The notes: a model not told the origin generated them from the letters alone. A DNA stretch of 64,000 nt from Endothia cerciana (GCA_026119935.1 JALRMH010000029.1:310001-374000), one strand, 5' to 3'; shown: positions 51,921-63,013, numbered from the stretch's first letter. Program-made: numbers and translations.

Positions 51921-52010
51921 ACCCTGTCCTCCTAGCATACTGCAGCAGCAGCGAGATTATCTTGGCTCTGTCTGGCCTCTGTTTCGTTACCGTCTGCAAG
52001 GCCCAGAGAA

Positions 52011-52039
52011 GGGAGGGGAGGGGAGGGGAGGGGAGGGAG
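52011..52039. repeat. (GGGGA)n pentanucleotide repeat
   Basis: About five copies. The runs of four G at regular spacing could fold as a G-quadruplex. Confidence 0.85.
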
Positions 52040-52700
52040 TTTTTTTTTACATGTTTATTATTATTTATCATTATTTTTATTAATTTTCATTAATTATTTT
52101 TATCTTTTGTTTTTCTACATCTTCAGCAGTAGTTCCTGGTGAGGATATGAAAGGTGAGGTTTGGATGGACTTATATATATCCCAGAGGGGAGCCAAAAAG
52201 ATGGGATGGATGCTTTCAGGATGGGTGGCCCGTGCGGGGGTGGTAACTGACCAGAACATGCAGACGAAACCCTTGACCTAAACCTTTAATGATGATGGTG
52301 ATGATAATGGAAAAAACACAAACCTTGTCGTCGGGGGAAGAGGGTGGGAGATAATACTATGGGGCCTACCTGATGGCATCACCCTGTCCTCGCAGGACCT
52401 CCTCATCCAACCAACCCACCCCCCCCCGGAAGCAGTGTCCCCCCTCTGCCTGTCCATTCCATCTCGTGAGGAGGAATTAACCGTCTCCCAGACAGAACTG
52501 CACACGCCTGCCTGAAACCAGCATAGAATTTTTTATGTATTTATTTATTATTATTTTCCTCCCGTGTCTGCATGCAGAAGGTCGGCAGTCGGTCAAGGTC
52601 CCAAGCCACAGTTGGGATCCGAACCCAGAACCAGACGAAAGACATCGCCACACTTTGCACTGCACTGCAACTACACTACACTGCATTTGCTCTGCAAGTT

Positions 52701-52743
52701 CTGCTCTGCTCTGCTCTGCTCTGCACTGCTCTGCACTGCTCTG
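52701..52743. repeat. (CTCTG)n pentanucleotide repeat
   Basis: Several CTCTG copies with CACTG variants, continuing an upstream ACTGC-rich stretch. Confidence 0.8.
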
Positions 52744-53023
52744 TACTTACTCCGTCGGACCCCTTCGACCTGAGCTGAGCTGAGCCCCGCCTCGACGCAG
52801 CCTAGTCTGCTAACTGCTATTGCTATTGCCCGCATACGCTTGCTTGCCGGCAGCCACAATTGTGGTTCATCAAGATCGCCGTCGTCATATCACCACCATC
52901 ATCACCACCACCAGAGACATCACCACCACAATCACCACCACCACCAGGTCATCCCGAGGACTGACGGACGATGGCCGGCCCGGCCATCCTCACTGCTCTC
53001 GCCACGCTGCTGTAACCCGCTCA

Positions 53024-53060
53024 TCCTCCTCCTCCTCCTCCTCCTCCTCCTCCTCCTCCT
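53024..53060. repeat. (TCC)n trinucleotide repeat
   Basis: About twelve copies, 65 bases before the start codon of the NPF-protein gene, so probably in its leader or core promoter. Confidence 0.88.
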
Positions 53061-53124
53061 GTCTGCTTGCTATGATAGAACGCCCGTCCGCCCTGGACGA
53101 CCACCACCACGACGCCGAGCCATC

Positions 53125-55179
53125 ATGGCCTCCGAGCCGACCCCGAGCTTCGGCTCCCACAACCCCTTCCGCAGAAAGATCACGCCCGTACGGGCCGGGC
53201 CATCCTCTCCCTCCCCCGCGGCCGACCCGGTGGCCCCGGGCCGCCCGGCAGTAACGCCCACGACCCCCTCCGACTTCGCCCGCGCCCTGTCCTCCCTCCC
53301 AGACAACAGCACAACGACGACGACCACCACCACCACCGGCGCCCTCCCGCCGCCCCCGCCGGCCGTGACATTCCAGAGGCAGAAGCCCGTCAAGAAGGTC
53401 CGCGTCCAGAGCCCCCCGCCCTCGAGCCCCGAGTCCACCGGCGCCGAACACACGTATCCGAAGTATCCGCTGCCCCCGAGGGACGAGGACGAGGACGGGG
53501 ACGAGGACGGGGCGAGCAGCGGCGGCGGCGGCGGCAGTGGGGACGGGGACGAGCTGGCGAACGGGGAGCGCGAGGACCCCTTTGCCAACGAGGCGCCGCC
53601 CCTACCCGCCGAGGTCCTGGCCGGGCCGGAGGAGACAGGGCCCCTAGGGATAATCCGGGCGCACGGCCAGGCGCAGCAGCAGCAGCAGCAGCAGCACTGG
53701 GCGGGCCGCGGCCCGCCGCCGAACCCGTTCCAGAAGACGCTGGAGGACATGGAGCAGGGCGCGGCAGGGGAAGGGACACAGGCACAGGCACAGGCACAGG
53801 CACAGGTACAGGCACCGCCGGCGGCGGCGGGCCCGGGCAGGGCGGGCATGGACGTCGAGGCGTTCAGGAGGCTGCTGCTGACGGGACAGGGACCTGCGCC
53901 CCCGCAGGCGGCGGGCGGCGGCGGCGGCGACGGGGGCAGCACCACCGAGGCGTCGTCGGTCTCGCGGCAGTCCGTCTCCGAGCCGGCCGCGCAGCACCCA
54001 CCGCAGGAGACACCGCGGACGTCACACGAGATCTCCGAGCCCGAGGCCGACGACGAGAAGCGCGGCCTGCTGCCTACACCACCCCTGGCGAAGCGGTCCG
54101 CGTCGCGGAAGAAACCGCCGCCGCCGCCCCCGGCCACGCGGCACGGGAGGCTGATCAGCAAGGGGGCATCGCGCCCGCCCTCGTCGGCAGGCAGCCCGAC
54201 GGACGTCAACAAGCCCCTGCCCCCGCCGCCCGACCACACCGAGGACGACGTCAGGGACAACAACATCTTCGAGAAGGAGGCGGCGGGCAGGATCCCCGAG
54301 GCCGACGCCGGCCCGGAGGCCGACGTCGTGCCCCTTGCGCGGCCGCCGACGCCCCCGAACGCGAGCCACTCCTCGTCGGACCCCGTACAGAACCCCTCCT
54401 CGGCGCCGAGGAAGCCCGCGCCGCCGCGGCGGAGGACGACGACGACGGGCCAGCATGCGCGCAGCGAGAGCAGGTCATCGGCGGACCTACAACGGGAGGA
54501 CCCCCCGGCGACGACGTCATCGCGCTCGTCGCTGGACAGCCAGCGGTCGCGGTCCTCCAGCCTACGGAACCTGAACATCGTGGCGCCGGCGCCGCCGGCG
54601 CCGAGGAGGGGGGCCGGAGGCGCCGGAGGCCACCACCGGCAGTCGCCGAGCGTGTCGAGCCCCGCCTCGGGGTACCAGCCGGGCCCGTCGTTCCCCTCCC
54701 CGGCAGGCTGGCCGGCGAGCCCCGGGAGTGGTGACGACGCCGGCGGGGGCGCCGTGAAGCTGTCGCCCCCGCCCCCGCCCCCGCAGAGGACTGCCTCTCT
54801 GCGCAGGAGCGCCGGCGGTGGCGGCGGCAGCAGCGGCAGCAGCAGCAGCAGCAGCAGCTCGTCCACGGCGCGGACGCCCACCAAGGGCGGCGGCGGCGGC
54901 GGTGCGGCGCCCCCGCCTCCCCCGCCCCGGACCAGGGGCGGGAGCAAGGGGAGCACGGAGGGGCCGCCCTCCGGCCCTCAGGGGCTGGCGAGGACGAGGA
55001 GCGCGGGCAGCGTGCGGCGGGGCGAGAGGCCTGATGGTGGTGAAGGGGGGAGGAGTGCGGAACCCGTCGACGCCGCCGCCTCGGACGAGGCGGTCAGGGC
55101 CGTGCTGGCAGACCTGGACGCGCTGCAGAAGGAGGTGGACGCCGCGAGGATGGCGTCCGGGGGCAGGGGAGGTTCGTGA
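53125..55179 (+). CDS. Disordered Pro/Ser-rich protein with two NPF motifs, function unknown
   Basis: I do not recognise a characterised family; it reads like a conserved fungal hypothetical protein. It is a single exon of 684 aa from the first ATG (MASEPTPSFGSHNPFRRK). NPF tripeptides at 13-15 and 200-202 fit EH-domain ligands, and many Pro-rich stretches fit SH3 ligands, so a role as an endocytic or cell-cortex adaptor is possible (inference). Islands that look conserved among low-complexity sequence are HNPFRRK, KPVKKVRVQSPPPSSPES (about 87-104), NPFQKTLEDME (about 200-210), MDVEAFRRLLLTGQ (about 241-255) and a C-terminal helix EAVRAVLADLDALQKEV (about 655-672). Poly-Q, QA repeats and poly-Ser/Gly tracts are encoded by triplet or hexamer repeats. 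Third codon positions are almost all G or C. There is no signal peptide or membrane segment. Confidence 0.8.
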   Translation: MASEPTPSFGSHNPFRRKITPVRAGPSSPSPAADPVAPGRPAVTPTTPSDFARALSSLPDNSTTTTTTTTTGALPPPPPAVTFQRQKPVKKVRVQSPPPSSPESTGAEHTYPKYPLPPRDEDEDGDEDGASSGGGGGSGDGDELANGEREDPFANEAPPLPAEVLAGPEETGPLGIIRAHGQAQQQQQQQHWAGRGPPPNPFQKTLEDMEQGAAGEGTQAQAQAQAQVQAPPAAAGPGRAGMDVEAFRRLLLTGQGPAPPQAAGGGGGDGGSTTEASSVSRQSVSEPAAQHPPQETPRTSHEISEPEADDEKRGLLPTPPLAKRSASRKKPPPPPPATRHGRLISKGASRPPSSAGSPTDVNKPLPPPPDHTEDDVRDNNIFEKEAAGRIPEADAGPEADVVPLARPPTPPNASHSSSDPVQNPSSAPRKPAPPRRRTTTTGQHARSESRSSADLQREDPPATTSSRSSLDSQRSRSSSLRNLNIVAPAPPAPRRGAGGAGGHHRQSPSVSSPASGYQPGPSFPSPAGWPASPGSGDDAGGGAVKLSPPPPPPQRTASLRRSAGGGGGSSGSSSSSSSSSTARTPTKGGGGGGAAPPPPPPRTRGGSKGSTEGPPSGPQGLARTRSAGSVRRGERPDGGEGGRSAEPVDAAASDEAVRAVLADLDALQKEVDAARMASGGRGGS

Positions 55180-55279
55180 CGGACTGACACTGGGGGGGGG
55201 GGGGGGAGGCAAGGGTTTTTTTCCCTTCCCCCTCTTAGGTTATAGCAAAATGTAACGGTACACGTGCGCTGGTGCTGGT

Positions 55280-55302
55280 ATGTGTGTGTGTGTGTGTGTG
55301 TG
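55280..55302. repeat. (GT)n microsatellite
   Basis: About eleven copies, about 100 bases past the stop of the NPF-protein gene, so probably in its 3'UTR. Confidence 0.88.
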
Positions 55303-55528
55303 CGTGTGTCTGTCGTCGAGACACAGCGCCCTGGCCCGGTGGGATGGGAAAGGAACCGGACGGCGGCGCCGAGGAGGGTGGGGGGTGGTTTGGTCCTTCT
55401 GGGCGGGCTCATTGGATAAGCGCAGGGACCGGATTGTTGCGATATCGTATATAGACAGAACGGTCGGGGTCGGGTCGGCGTATCTTTGCTTGACAATGGC
55501 GGTTTCACTGCGGATCGTGGGCACCCTA

Positions 55529-55534
55529 AATAAA
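55529..55534 (+). terminator. Candidate poly(A) signal of the NPF-protein gene
   Basis: AATAAA 350 nt past the stop codon on the coding strand. Plausible by position only. Confidence 0.3.
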
Positions 55535-56306
55535 ACCACACCTACTGGCACCCACGACCGATCTTCTAGAGACCGTGGGGGATGGAGACGTGGTGGCGGG
55601 CGATAGATGCCCATCCCATCCGGTGATAGATAGAGGGAGACGATATATCACTGGTATGCATATGGCTTGTTCTCTCTCTCTCTCTCTCTGTTTCTGCCCT
55701 TGCGTTTCATCAACCAACCTATACTATGTATAGTTGGGGGGAGGGGGGGAGGGGTTCGACAATGGGCCTTATGAGGTTCTCCTTGCCACGCTATATTTCT
55801 AGAACCCCAGCCTCCTCCCCCTTCCCCCCGACCCAAAGAAGACAAGGAAACGCGCTGCTCCCCGGGGCCATGTTTGTACAATTTGGGAGACATATTAACA
55901 TCGAGGTCACGATGCCCGCCGGAACGAGGCCCTCCTGCCTACCCCAATAGCTTGAGAACTCGACCTCCCCCCCCCCCCCACCCCGTCCTCGCTTGACAGA
56001 GGGGAAGGTGGCTGCTCGCTGGTCGCCCTACGATGATCTCGTATCGATGACCACCCACCACCCCCAAAACACCGCTTTCCCTGCCCGTAGCGGGGGGAGG
56101 GGGGTCGGGCGGCCAAAAGGAGACGAGGGGGTTTTTCTTCCCGTTCCTTCTTCTTTTTTTGGGGCCATCTCGAGGCCCCTTGAGGCCCTCGGTCTCTCCG
56201 TATACGAGCGGGTGAGGTAAGGGTTCTGGTGCAGCACTCGGCTGGCGCTGTGTCGTCACGTGCCTGATTGAATCAAGTATAATCACACTTGCGGGATGTC
56301 TATATC

Positions 56307-56331
56307 ATATATATATATATATATATATATA
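56307..56331. repeat. (AT)n microsatellite
   Basis: About twelve AT copies. Confidence 0.88.
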
Positions 56332-56830
56332 CTGCAGCCTGAACCACTATATATACCGAATAAGGCCCTGCTGACATCTGGCGGCGGAGGGTCCATCCAC
56401 GTTCAACGCTGCCCCTCCGGCACAGCAGGTGTCAGCGGCCGTATAGTTAAGCCCGTTCGTCGTTGCACCCATCCGCCTGTCCTTCTTTTTTCTTCTTTTT
56501 CTTTCCCTTCTTGCGGATGGCTCCAGGGGCGGTGGTGGCTGATGTGGATGTCCCGTTGACCTGCTTTGCCTCCTCGTTCGGGGGACGCCGTCCTCAGCTG
56601 AGTGATGTGCGGGACAGGCGAGGAGGACCTGATCGCCGTAAGCCTCCGTGTGGTGTTTTATTACACTCTACCCTCGACCTCTACACGGTTATTGCTATCA
56701 CACCCCAGTAATGTTCGGAACTCTCTCATCTGATTCGGAATCCGCTGGGCGTCCCTAACCCCCCAGCGGCCTGAGTCCTCCGAGGGACTTCACACCGGAA
56801 TCTGTATGCATATGATGGCTACTTCTATTT

Positions 56831-56833
56831 TCC

Positions 56834-56871
<38 letters not shown>

Positions 56872-56872
56872 C
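56831..56872. repeat. (TTC/CTC)n pyrimidine tract
   Basis: About 40 bases of TTC with CTC units; all pyrimidine on the plus strand. Confidence 0.85.
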
Positions 56873-58543
56873 TACAAGCCTCAACTCTCCTTCCGCTCCC
56901 TTTGACGTCGATGCCCTCTGGGTTGTATCGAGCTCCGGGGGGGAAGGGTACACACCACCACTAAGTGACGCGGTGAAGCCCCCCACCCCCCAACTCATCT
57001 GACACAAGGTAATGGGCACGTTCGGTGAACACCTTGTTTCACCATTCCTTCTCTTTTATTGATGCTTGCGGTGATGAATACGCTGTCTTGCCACGGTACT
57101 AGGGTAGGAGGAACAAGAGGTGTTGGGGGGCGGGGGGGTAGAGGAAGAAGAAAAACAAAGGCGACCTCAGGGATTGATTGGCATTCGGGAGCCTGCAACC
57201 CTGCCTGTTCTTGGTGAGGGGTGGCCTGAGGCAGACTAGCTCATGTTTGTCTTGTCATTCCTCAGGCTCTTCTATTAGTTACCGTGGGATGGATCAGCCC
57301 CGGCCTGGAACAAGGGGTTGTGTTGCGTCTACTACCAGTATACAAGAGTGTGGCAGTCAAAAGATAGCTGACCCCGTTTTGTGCATATCGCTGGTTCAGT
57401 AACGTACCATGTAGTATTATGTAGTAGGACCAAGGATAACATGAGGACACGTATATAAACTTGGTTCCGACATACCATAGTACATAGTACTAGTAAAACT
57501 ATGGCATGTAGGTACAAGGTTCCCTGCGCAGGGGGGGGGCTTATGGCCACAACGGGGGACCTTTATCGTCGCCGGCGGTTTTGGTAGCTGAGGTAGGCAG
57601 GCGGCTGTTCAATTCTGGTCAAGGCCCAGCAGCCCAGAATATGCGGTGTCACCTCCGGCTGAGTCGTGTGATCACCAGAGAGGGAGGCTTGGCGATGGGG
57701 GCCCTTGGGAGCCCCGGATTGGCCTGTGGACGGGGGCTTCGGGAGGCCAATCTCGAGCCCTCATCCCCCACCCCCCCCGGTAGATTGATCACCACCGGAC
57801 GTGGTGCGGTGGCCAGGTGGCCCTCCTCCCCCTCTCTCGTATAGGGAGATTTCCAGATGAGACGGGGATCCTCGTAAAGTACCAACAAGCATGAATTAGA
57901 GTGGGCACCCTCTTCCCACCTTTTAAACCTTGCGGCTCTGTCACCGTGGGGTATTTATTTCCTGACTGTACATACGGGATGTACCACACAATAGTACACG
58001 AGCGGTGCCCACCACCAGCAGACAGCGTCGGGCACCCGCCCGATTGGACATGTCAGGTCGACTAGTCCATAGCGTAATAGGCGAGATCCTTCTGAACCCT
58101 ACGTGCGAGTGCCGTTACTGGCTCGGTTCTCCGGTGATCAAGCCCCCGCTCTCCCCCTCCCAGAAGGATTAGTATGGTAATCGAAACGCGCCGTATTGTA
58201 TGCCAAGCCTCCATCGTGGCGCCACTCGTCAGTGCTCTGCCCCCGGGAGAGGAGGAGATTGGGGGGGGGGGGGGGGAAGCCCGGACGATGGTACTGTACC
58301 GCGGTACTTGAGATTCCGGGGGGAGGGGGGGAGGGTCATGTGTCGAACTCTTTAGCCTTCGTGTTTGTTGTCGTGATGTCGTGTTGTCGTGATGTAGTCC
58401 TGTTTTGGATCGCGACTCCCGCTTCTCTTCACGATAGCTGCTTCCCCCCTCCTCCCCCCCCCCTCCCCGATGCTGCACTGCCGTGGCCGTGGAGGACATC
58501 CTATCGCCACAGCCGGCACGCCCCCTCCTAGCTGTCCGAGAGC

Positions 58544-60467
58544 ATGCGCCCGCCGGGCCCGGACGGGATGAGGAAACCTTCGATGCCTGGCCTCACGGGC
58601 AGGGGCCGATGGGGCCGCCGGAGAGACCTCGTGCTCACCCTCGTGGGCGTCGCCCTCATCTACGCGCTCTACACCTCCGCGTGGGCCGGCCGGCGCCCGC
58701 GCAGGCCCGAGTCCGTCCGCCTGGAGCACTACATGAACGCCGACGCCGGGAACAAGGCCTGGAACGTCAAGTCCACCTTCGACTGGAGCAGCGTCAGGTT
58801 CGCCTACCCGCCGGGGCCGGACATCCCGCTCCCCAGGGGCCGGCGGGCCGGGCTCCCCCGGGTGCAGGCGGCGTTCCCGCCCGAGGCCCCGGCGGCGGCC
58901 GAGGTGCGCGAGGCGCGGCGGCGGGAGGTGCGGCGGCTGTTCCAGAAGAACTGGGCGAGCTACCGCGCCCGCGCGTGGATGCGCGACGCCCTGCTCCCCG
59001 TCTCGGGCGGCGGCCGCGACCAGTTCTCGGGCTGGGCGGCGACGCTCGTCGACTCGCTCGACACGCTGTGGGTCATGGGCCTGCGGGCCGAGTTCGACGA
59101 GGCGGTGGACGCCGTGGCCGGCATCGACTTCGGCGCCGCCTCCCAGCCGCGCGTCAACATGTTCGAGACCAACATCCGCTACCTGGGCGGCCTGCTCGGG
59201 GCCTACGACCTGAGCCGGCGGGGCGTCCTCCTGCAGAAGGCGGCCGAGCTGGGGGACATGCTCTACGCCGGGTTCAACACGGAGAACGGCATGCCCGTGG
59301 ACTTCTTCAACATCGAGCAGAGCAAGTCGGGCGCGGGCCTGCCCGTCGAGAGGAGGGTCGCCATCGCCGGCCCCGGGACGCTGCTGATGGAGTTCACGCG
59401 CCTGTCCCAGGTCACCGGCGACCCCAAGTACTACAGCGCCATCTCGCGCCTCGTGTCGGTCTTCGAGGGGGGCCAGATGCAGACCGCGCTGCCCGGCATG
59501 TGGCCCACCACGGTGTCGATGAAGACGATGGACGTCGTCGGCGGCTCCTCCTTCACGCTCGGCAGCGGCGCCGACTCGCTGTACGAGTACATCACCAAGA
59601 TGTACCAGCTGCTGGGCGGCAGGGAGGGGCGGTACCGGGACATGTCCGTCGCCTGGATGGACGCGGCGGACAGGAGCATGTTGTACCGGCCCATGCTGCC
59701 GGACGGGAGTGACATCCTGTTCGCGGGCAACCTGGACTTCGACGCCGCGGGCAGGGCCCGCCTGGACCCGGAGAGCGAGCACCTGTCGTGCTTCCTCGGC
59801 GGGACGTACGCGCTGGGCGGGCGGCTGTTCGGCCGGGCGGACTACCTCGACACCGGCGCGAGGCTCGCCCGGGGGTGCGCGTACGCCTACGGCGCCACGG
59901 CCACGGGCATGATGTGCGAGAGGTTCAACCTGGTCAGGTGCGACTCGCGCGGCGCGTGCCCGTGGGACGGGGCGCGGTTCGAGGCCGAGAAGGAGAGGCG
60001 GGGCCGGTGGCGGGAGAGCCTCCCGCCGGGCTTCACGACGTGCAAGGACCCGCGGTACATCCTGCGGCCCGAGGCCATCGAGAGCATATTCTACCTGTGG
60101 AGGATCACGGGCCTGCCCGAGTACCAGGAGACGGCGTGGCAGATGTTTGCCGCGGTGGGCAACGGGACCGAGACCGAGTTTGCCAACGCCGCGGTCGTGG
60201 ACGTCACGAGCACCGGGCGGCCGCTGGAGAAGGAGGACTACATGGAGGTGGGTGCGCCCCGGTGATGGGCCTCATCTTCCCCCCGCCCCCCCCCCCCCCG
60301 GGCCCCCTCCTCCTCCTGAGGACTGGATGTGCTGACCGTGCACGTAGAGCTTCTGGCTGGCAGAGACGCTCAAGTATTTCTACCTGGCCCTGTCGCCCCC
60401 GGACCTGATATCTCTCGACGATTACGTCCTCAACACGGAGGCACACCCCTTCAGGCTGCCGCAGTGA
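58544..60467 (+). CDS. Alpha-1,2-mannosidase, glycoside hydrolase family 47
   Basis: GH47 enzymes trim alpha-1,2-linked mannose from N-glycans in the ER or Golgi. There are two exons, 58544-60247 and 60348-60467, with a 100 nt intron. The splice rebuilds the family motif as YME-SFWLAETLKYFYLALS and gives 607 aa ending in LNTEAHPFRLPQ. It looks like a type II membrane protein: a basic N-terminus (RGRWGRRRD), then one hydrophobic segment at about 29-47, then a lumenal domain. Family motifs in order are DSLDTLWVMGL (170-180), NMFETNIRYLGGLLGAY with E208, GSGADSLYEY with D344, HLSCFLGG, and RPEAIESIFYLWRITG near 535-550. All look intact, so activity is expected. Which GH47 subgroup it belongs to (ER type or Golgi type) cannot be settled here. 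ATGs at codons 9 and 14 are alternative starts. It converges on the secreted protein gene. Confidence 0.94.
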
Positions 60468-60840
60468 GGGCAGGGCGTTGAGACGATGCAATGGGCGGTG
60501 TTTGGGGGTGTCTTATTATATCATCATTATGGCACCAGCCGGGAGCCTAGATTACGCATTTGAACCCTGCTCGCCGGGGCCCCTCCTGGAGTGATACCTA
60601 CGTACTCTGTTCGGGGCCTGGCCCTCGCCCCTCGTGACGTGACAGAACGACGGGCCCCGGGGTTCCTGATGTACCCTCCTGGCTGCGATGAATCCCAGGT
60701 TCTCGGTATGTTCGGAGCGGTGTCGGCCTTGTCAGTTCGTTCAAGAGTTTCGCGTGCTCTCGATTCACCAGTCCGCCCGGTGGTGGTGTTCTTTTTTTTC
60801 TATTTCTTTAGTTTACCGGAAGATACTTTCACTACCCTCC
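60468..60840. other. Convergent 3' intergenic region
   Basis: 373 bp between the stops of two convergent genes. It contains a T-rich stretch near 60791-60812. No gene was seen, and the two 3'UTRs may overlap. Confidence 0.55.
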
Positions 60841-62588
60841 CTACTGTAGTATAACATAGCTGGTCCCGTGTGGCCCCATGCCTCCGTTCGACGCCAACGT
60901 GGTGCCGTCAAAGGTCCAGCTCACGTTGCCCCAGGGCTGCGACGCGATCCCGGACACGTTCTGGCCGCCGGGCCTCGCGATCTCCACGGCGACGCTCGCG
61001 GCGGTCCGGTTCGCCGGGTTGACCACGCCGACCAGGACGCCCTGCCCCGGGACCGCCCAGTACGCCACGTCGAGGCTCCCGTTCCCGCGCCTCCCGTCGC
61101 TCACGAGCACCGGGTTCGCCCCCGTCAGGAAGCCCACCACGGGCTGGGCGGTCACGGCCCGGGCCAGCTGCGCGCTCGCGTTGCCCAGCGCCGCGGAGGG
61201 CGGGTAGATCCACGCCAGCCGGCCCTTGGCGCCGTGGTTGAAGGCGAGCAGGTCCGTCGCCCACGTCTCCTGCGCCGTCGGGTCCCGGCTCCAGTAGTTC
61301 TCGCCCGAGAAGGCCTGCGGGACCGCCCAGACGGGCTTCCTCGCCGCCGCGGCGCCCCCGATCCACGCCGCGTACTGCCTGAAGTCCTCGACGCGCTGGG
61401 GCACGTTCAGCAGGTTGAAGTCGCCCGCGCAGTTGTCGCACCCGCAGTCGCCGTACGTCAGGTTCACGGGCGTGTCCCACGCGGTGGAGAAGGTCCAGTT
61501 GATGCCCACCGGGTAGGCGTCCTCCATGATGATGTCGGCGCCGGCCGAGTACTCCCGGAAGTAGTAGTTCTGGCAGTTGAGCACGAGCGCGGTCGGGTGG
61601 TACTTGTCCAGGGCCGCGAGGAGGTCGTAGGCATCCGTGGTCGAGTTGAAAGTGTACCCCCAGCCGTCGGGCTCGTCGGCCGTATAATAGGTGAGCAGGG
61701 ACGGGTGGTCCTTCACGAGGGGGATCTGCCCCGCTACCGAGGTGAGGTTCTGGTAGGTGTTGCGCATGTCGTACTGCCACATGAGGTCCGTCCCGTCCAT
61801 CTCGTCGATGGTGTAGGTCATATCCGAGCCCGTGAAGTCGGCCACCGGGTTGAGGGCGTTGAAACCCAGGTCCGCATAGGCCGTCGGCTCGCCCGTGATG
61901 TCGAACCAGCCACCGTAGTCTCCATAGTACCCGTAGGGGAGGTACGGCCTGAACACGCCGCCGGTATTGTTGCTGCGGTAGAGGATGGAGCCGTATAGCC
62001 TGTCCACCTTGACGACGCTGCCGTTCGTCTTGTCCGGGAGGTAGAAGAGCTCCGAGGATGCCGAGTAGTTCCCGGCCGCCGTGCTGCCCGTCAGGAGCAC
62101 GGGGTAGGGCGTCGTGCTCGGGGCCAGCTGGCTCACGTTGAACTGGATGAGGTTGTCCGTGGTATTGACCCCGACACCCGTAGATCCGATGTCGATGCCC
62201 CCAACTGTAACGGTGAGGCTGAGCGTGTCAGACGCATTGCTCCCCGCTGGCGCAGCCCCGATGTAAGGGGAGCCGTGGTGATAAGAGAGCGCGGCGTCGA
62301 TGATGAGCTCCGCGCTGGTCTCGCCCCCGACGTAGATGCTATGTCGAGGTATGACCTGAACGTCTAGCAAGGGGCTCCCCGAGGCCTCTGGCTGGACCAT
62401 CCAGCCGCCCGGGATGATCTGCGCCGATCTGCACCCACGATCAGTCTACGGTGGGAAGCCCTCGTGTGTCGGGCCAGGTGGGCTCACCCATTGTAGACCT
62501 TCCCGCACCACGTATCCTGCGCCTCAACGCTCCATATCAGGAGACCGCAGGCGGTGGCCGAGAGCCAAGACGGCGGGCGGTGGGCCAT
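60841..62588 (-). CDS. Secreted glycosidase-like protein, unclassified
   Basis: There are two exons, 62588-62488 and 62428-60841, with a 59 nt intron (GTGAGC donor, GTGCAG acceptor). The first exon supplies the signal peptide (MAHRPPSWLS to about A23, cleavage before QDTWCGK), and the splice yields YNG-SAQIIPGGWMV in frame, giving 562 aa. After a beta-rich N-terminal part (about 44-200) comes a segment that reads like a TIM-barrel hydrolase: YYTADEPDGW (about 281-290) and DIIMEDAYPVGIN (about 332-344) have the acidic-residue pattern of barrel glycosidases. A CGCDNC cluster lies near 362-367. A beta-sandwich-like C-terminus ends the protein. About 15 N-x-S/T sites fit secretion. I recognise it only as a fungal hypothetical of glycoside-hydrolase type; substrate is unknown and catalytic residues are inferred. 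Confidence 0.85.
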
Positions 62589-62988
62589 GCTTGCAATCGA
62601 GGCCGCTCACGACGGGGCCCGGTCCGCATCAGACTTGTGTATTTTGGAAGAAAACAGCGGACGCGAATCCGCCCCGACGCTCGAGGATGATATGCGAGGA
62701 GGTGAGGCAAGGCGAGGGGGCTCTTGCAGGGGAGCCGGAGATGAATGTGGTATTATCATGGCCGTGCTGTTTGCCCCCCTTATCCGTGCGCCTCTCTCTT
62801 CCTCCGCCTTGATTGTGACGCAACGAGCGGAATCCGGCAAACAAGGTTGCGGGTGGGGTTGAGTGGCGATCCGTGGCGGCGGACGCGAAACCATACAAGA
62901 GGCCATAGCGGAAATAGGAAGGTGTAAACCCTAATTGGTGAGTATCATCCCAGTTAAAGTAAATGAAGGTGTGTAAATCACACAAAAG

Positions 62989-63013
62989 TATATATATATA
63001 TATATATATATAT
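62989..63013. repeat. (TA)n microsatellite
   Basis: About twelve TA copies, 400 bp upstream of the secreted-protein start codon. Confidence 0.88.

Larger units (their letters stand above)
51156..53124. other. Intergenic region, H1 3' flank and leader of the NPF-protein gene
   Basis: About 2 kb with no supported gene. It is dense in simple repeats: G runs near 51409, (ATT)n, (GGGGA)n, (CTCTG)n, CAC/CAT-rich sequence near 52890-52950 and (TCC)n just upstream of the next gene. An open frame runs in from 52840 but opens only with TTG and is His-rich from the repeats. Confidence 0.55.
55180..58543. other. Intergenic region upstream of the GH47 gene
   Basis: About 3.4 kb with no supported gene. 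It holds a G run right after the preceding stop, microsatellites, a G16 run at 58261-58276, near-matches to the dispersed 11-mer near 55722 and 57410, and an exact TACATAGTAC at 57481-57490. The GH47 promoter should lie at its right end. Confidence 0.55.

Noticed and set aside
52605..52635. GGATCCGAACCC, like a tRNA T-arm on the minus strand
   Set aside because: No acceptor stem or anticodon arm at the proper spacing.
52840..53124. N-terminal extension of the NPF-protein frame
   Set aside because: It opens only with TTG and encodes His and Leu runs from CAC and TCC repeats; the first ATG at 53125 begins a natural-looking N-terminus.
53070..54956. 628-codon open frame antisense to the NPF-protein gene
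   Set aside because: It is Gly/Pro/Leu/Cys-rich and mirrors the GC-rich third positions of the sense gene; no domain or promoter.
58352..59782. 476-codon antisense frame, and a 409-codon frame in another sense phase, across GH47
   Set aside because: The GH47 frame carries all family motifs. The others are Arg/Pro/Gly/His-rich shadows of high GC3.
60868..61998. 376-codon plus-strand frame across the secreted-protein gene
   Set aside because: Val/Arg/Gly-rich shadow frame without domains; the minus-strand gene has a signal peptide and splice site.
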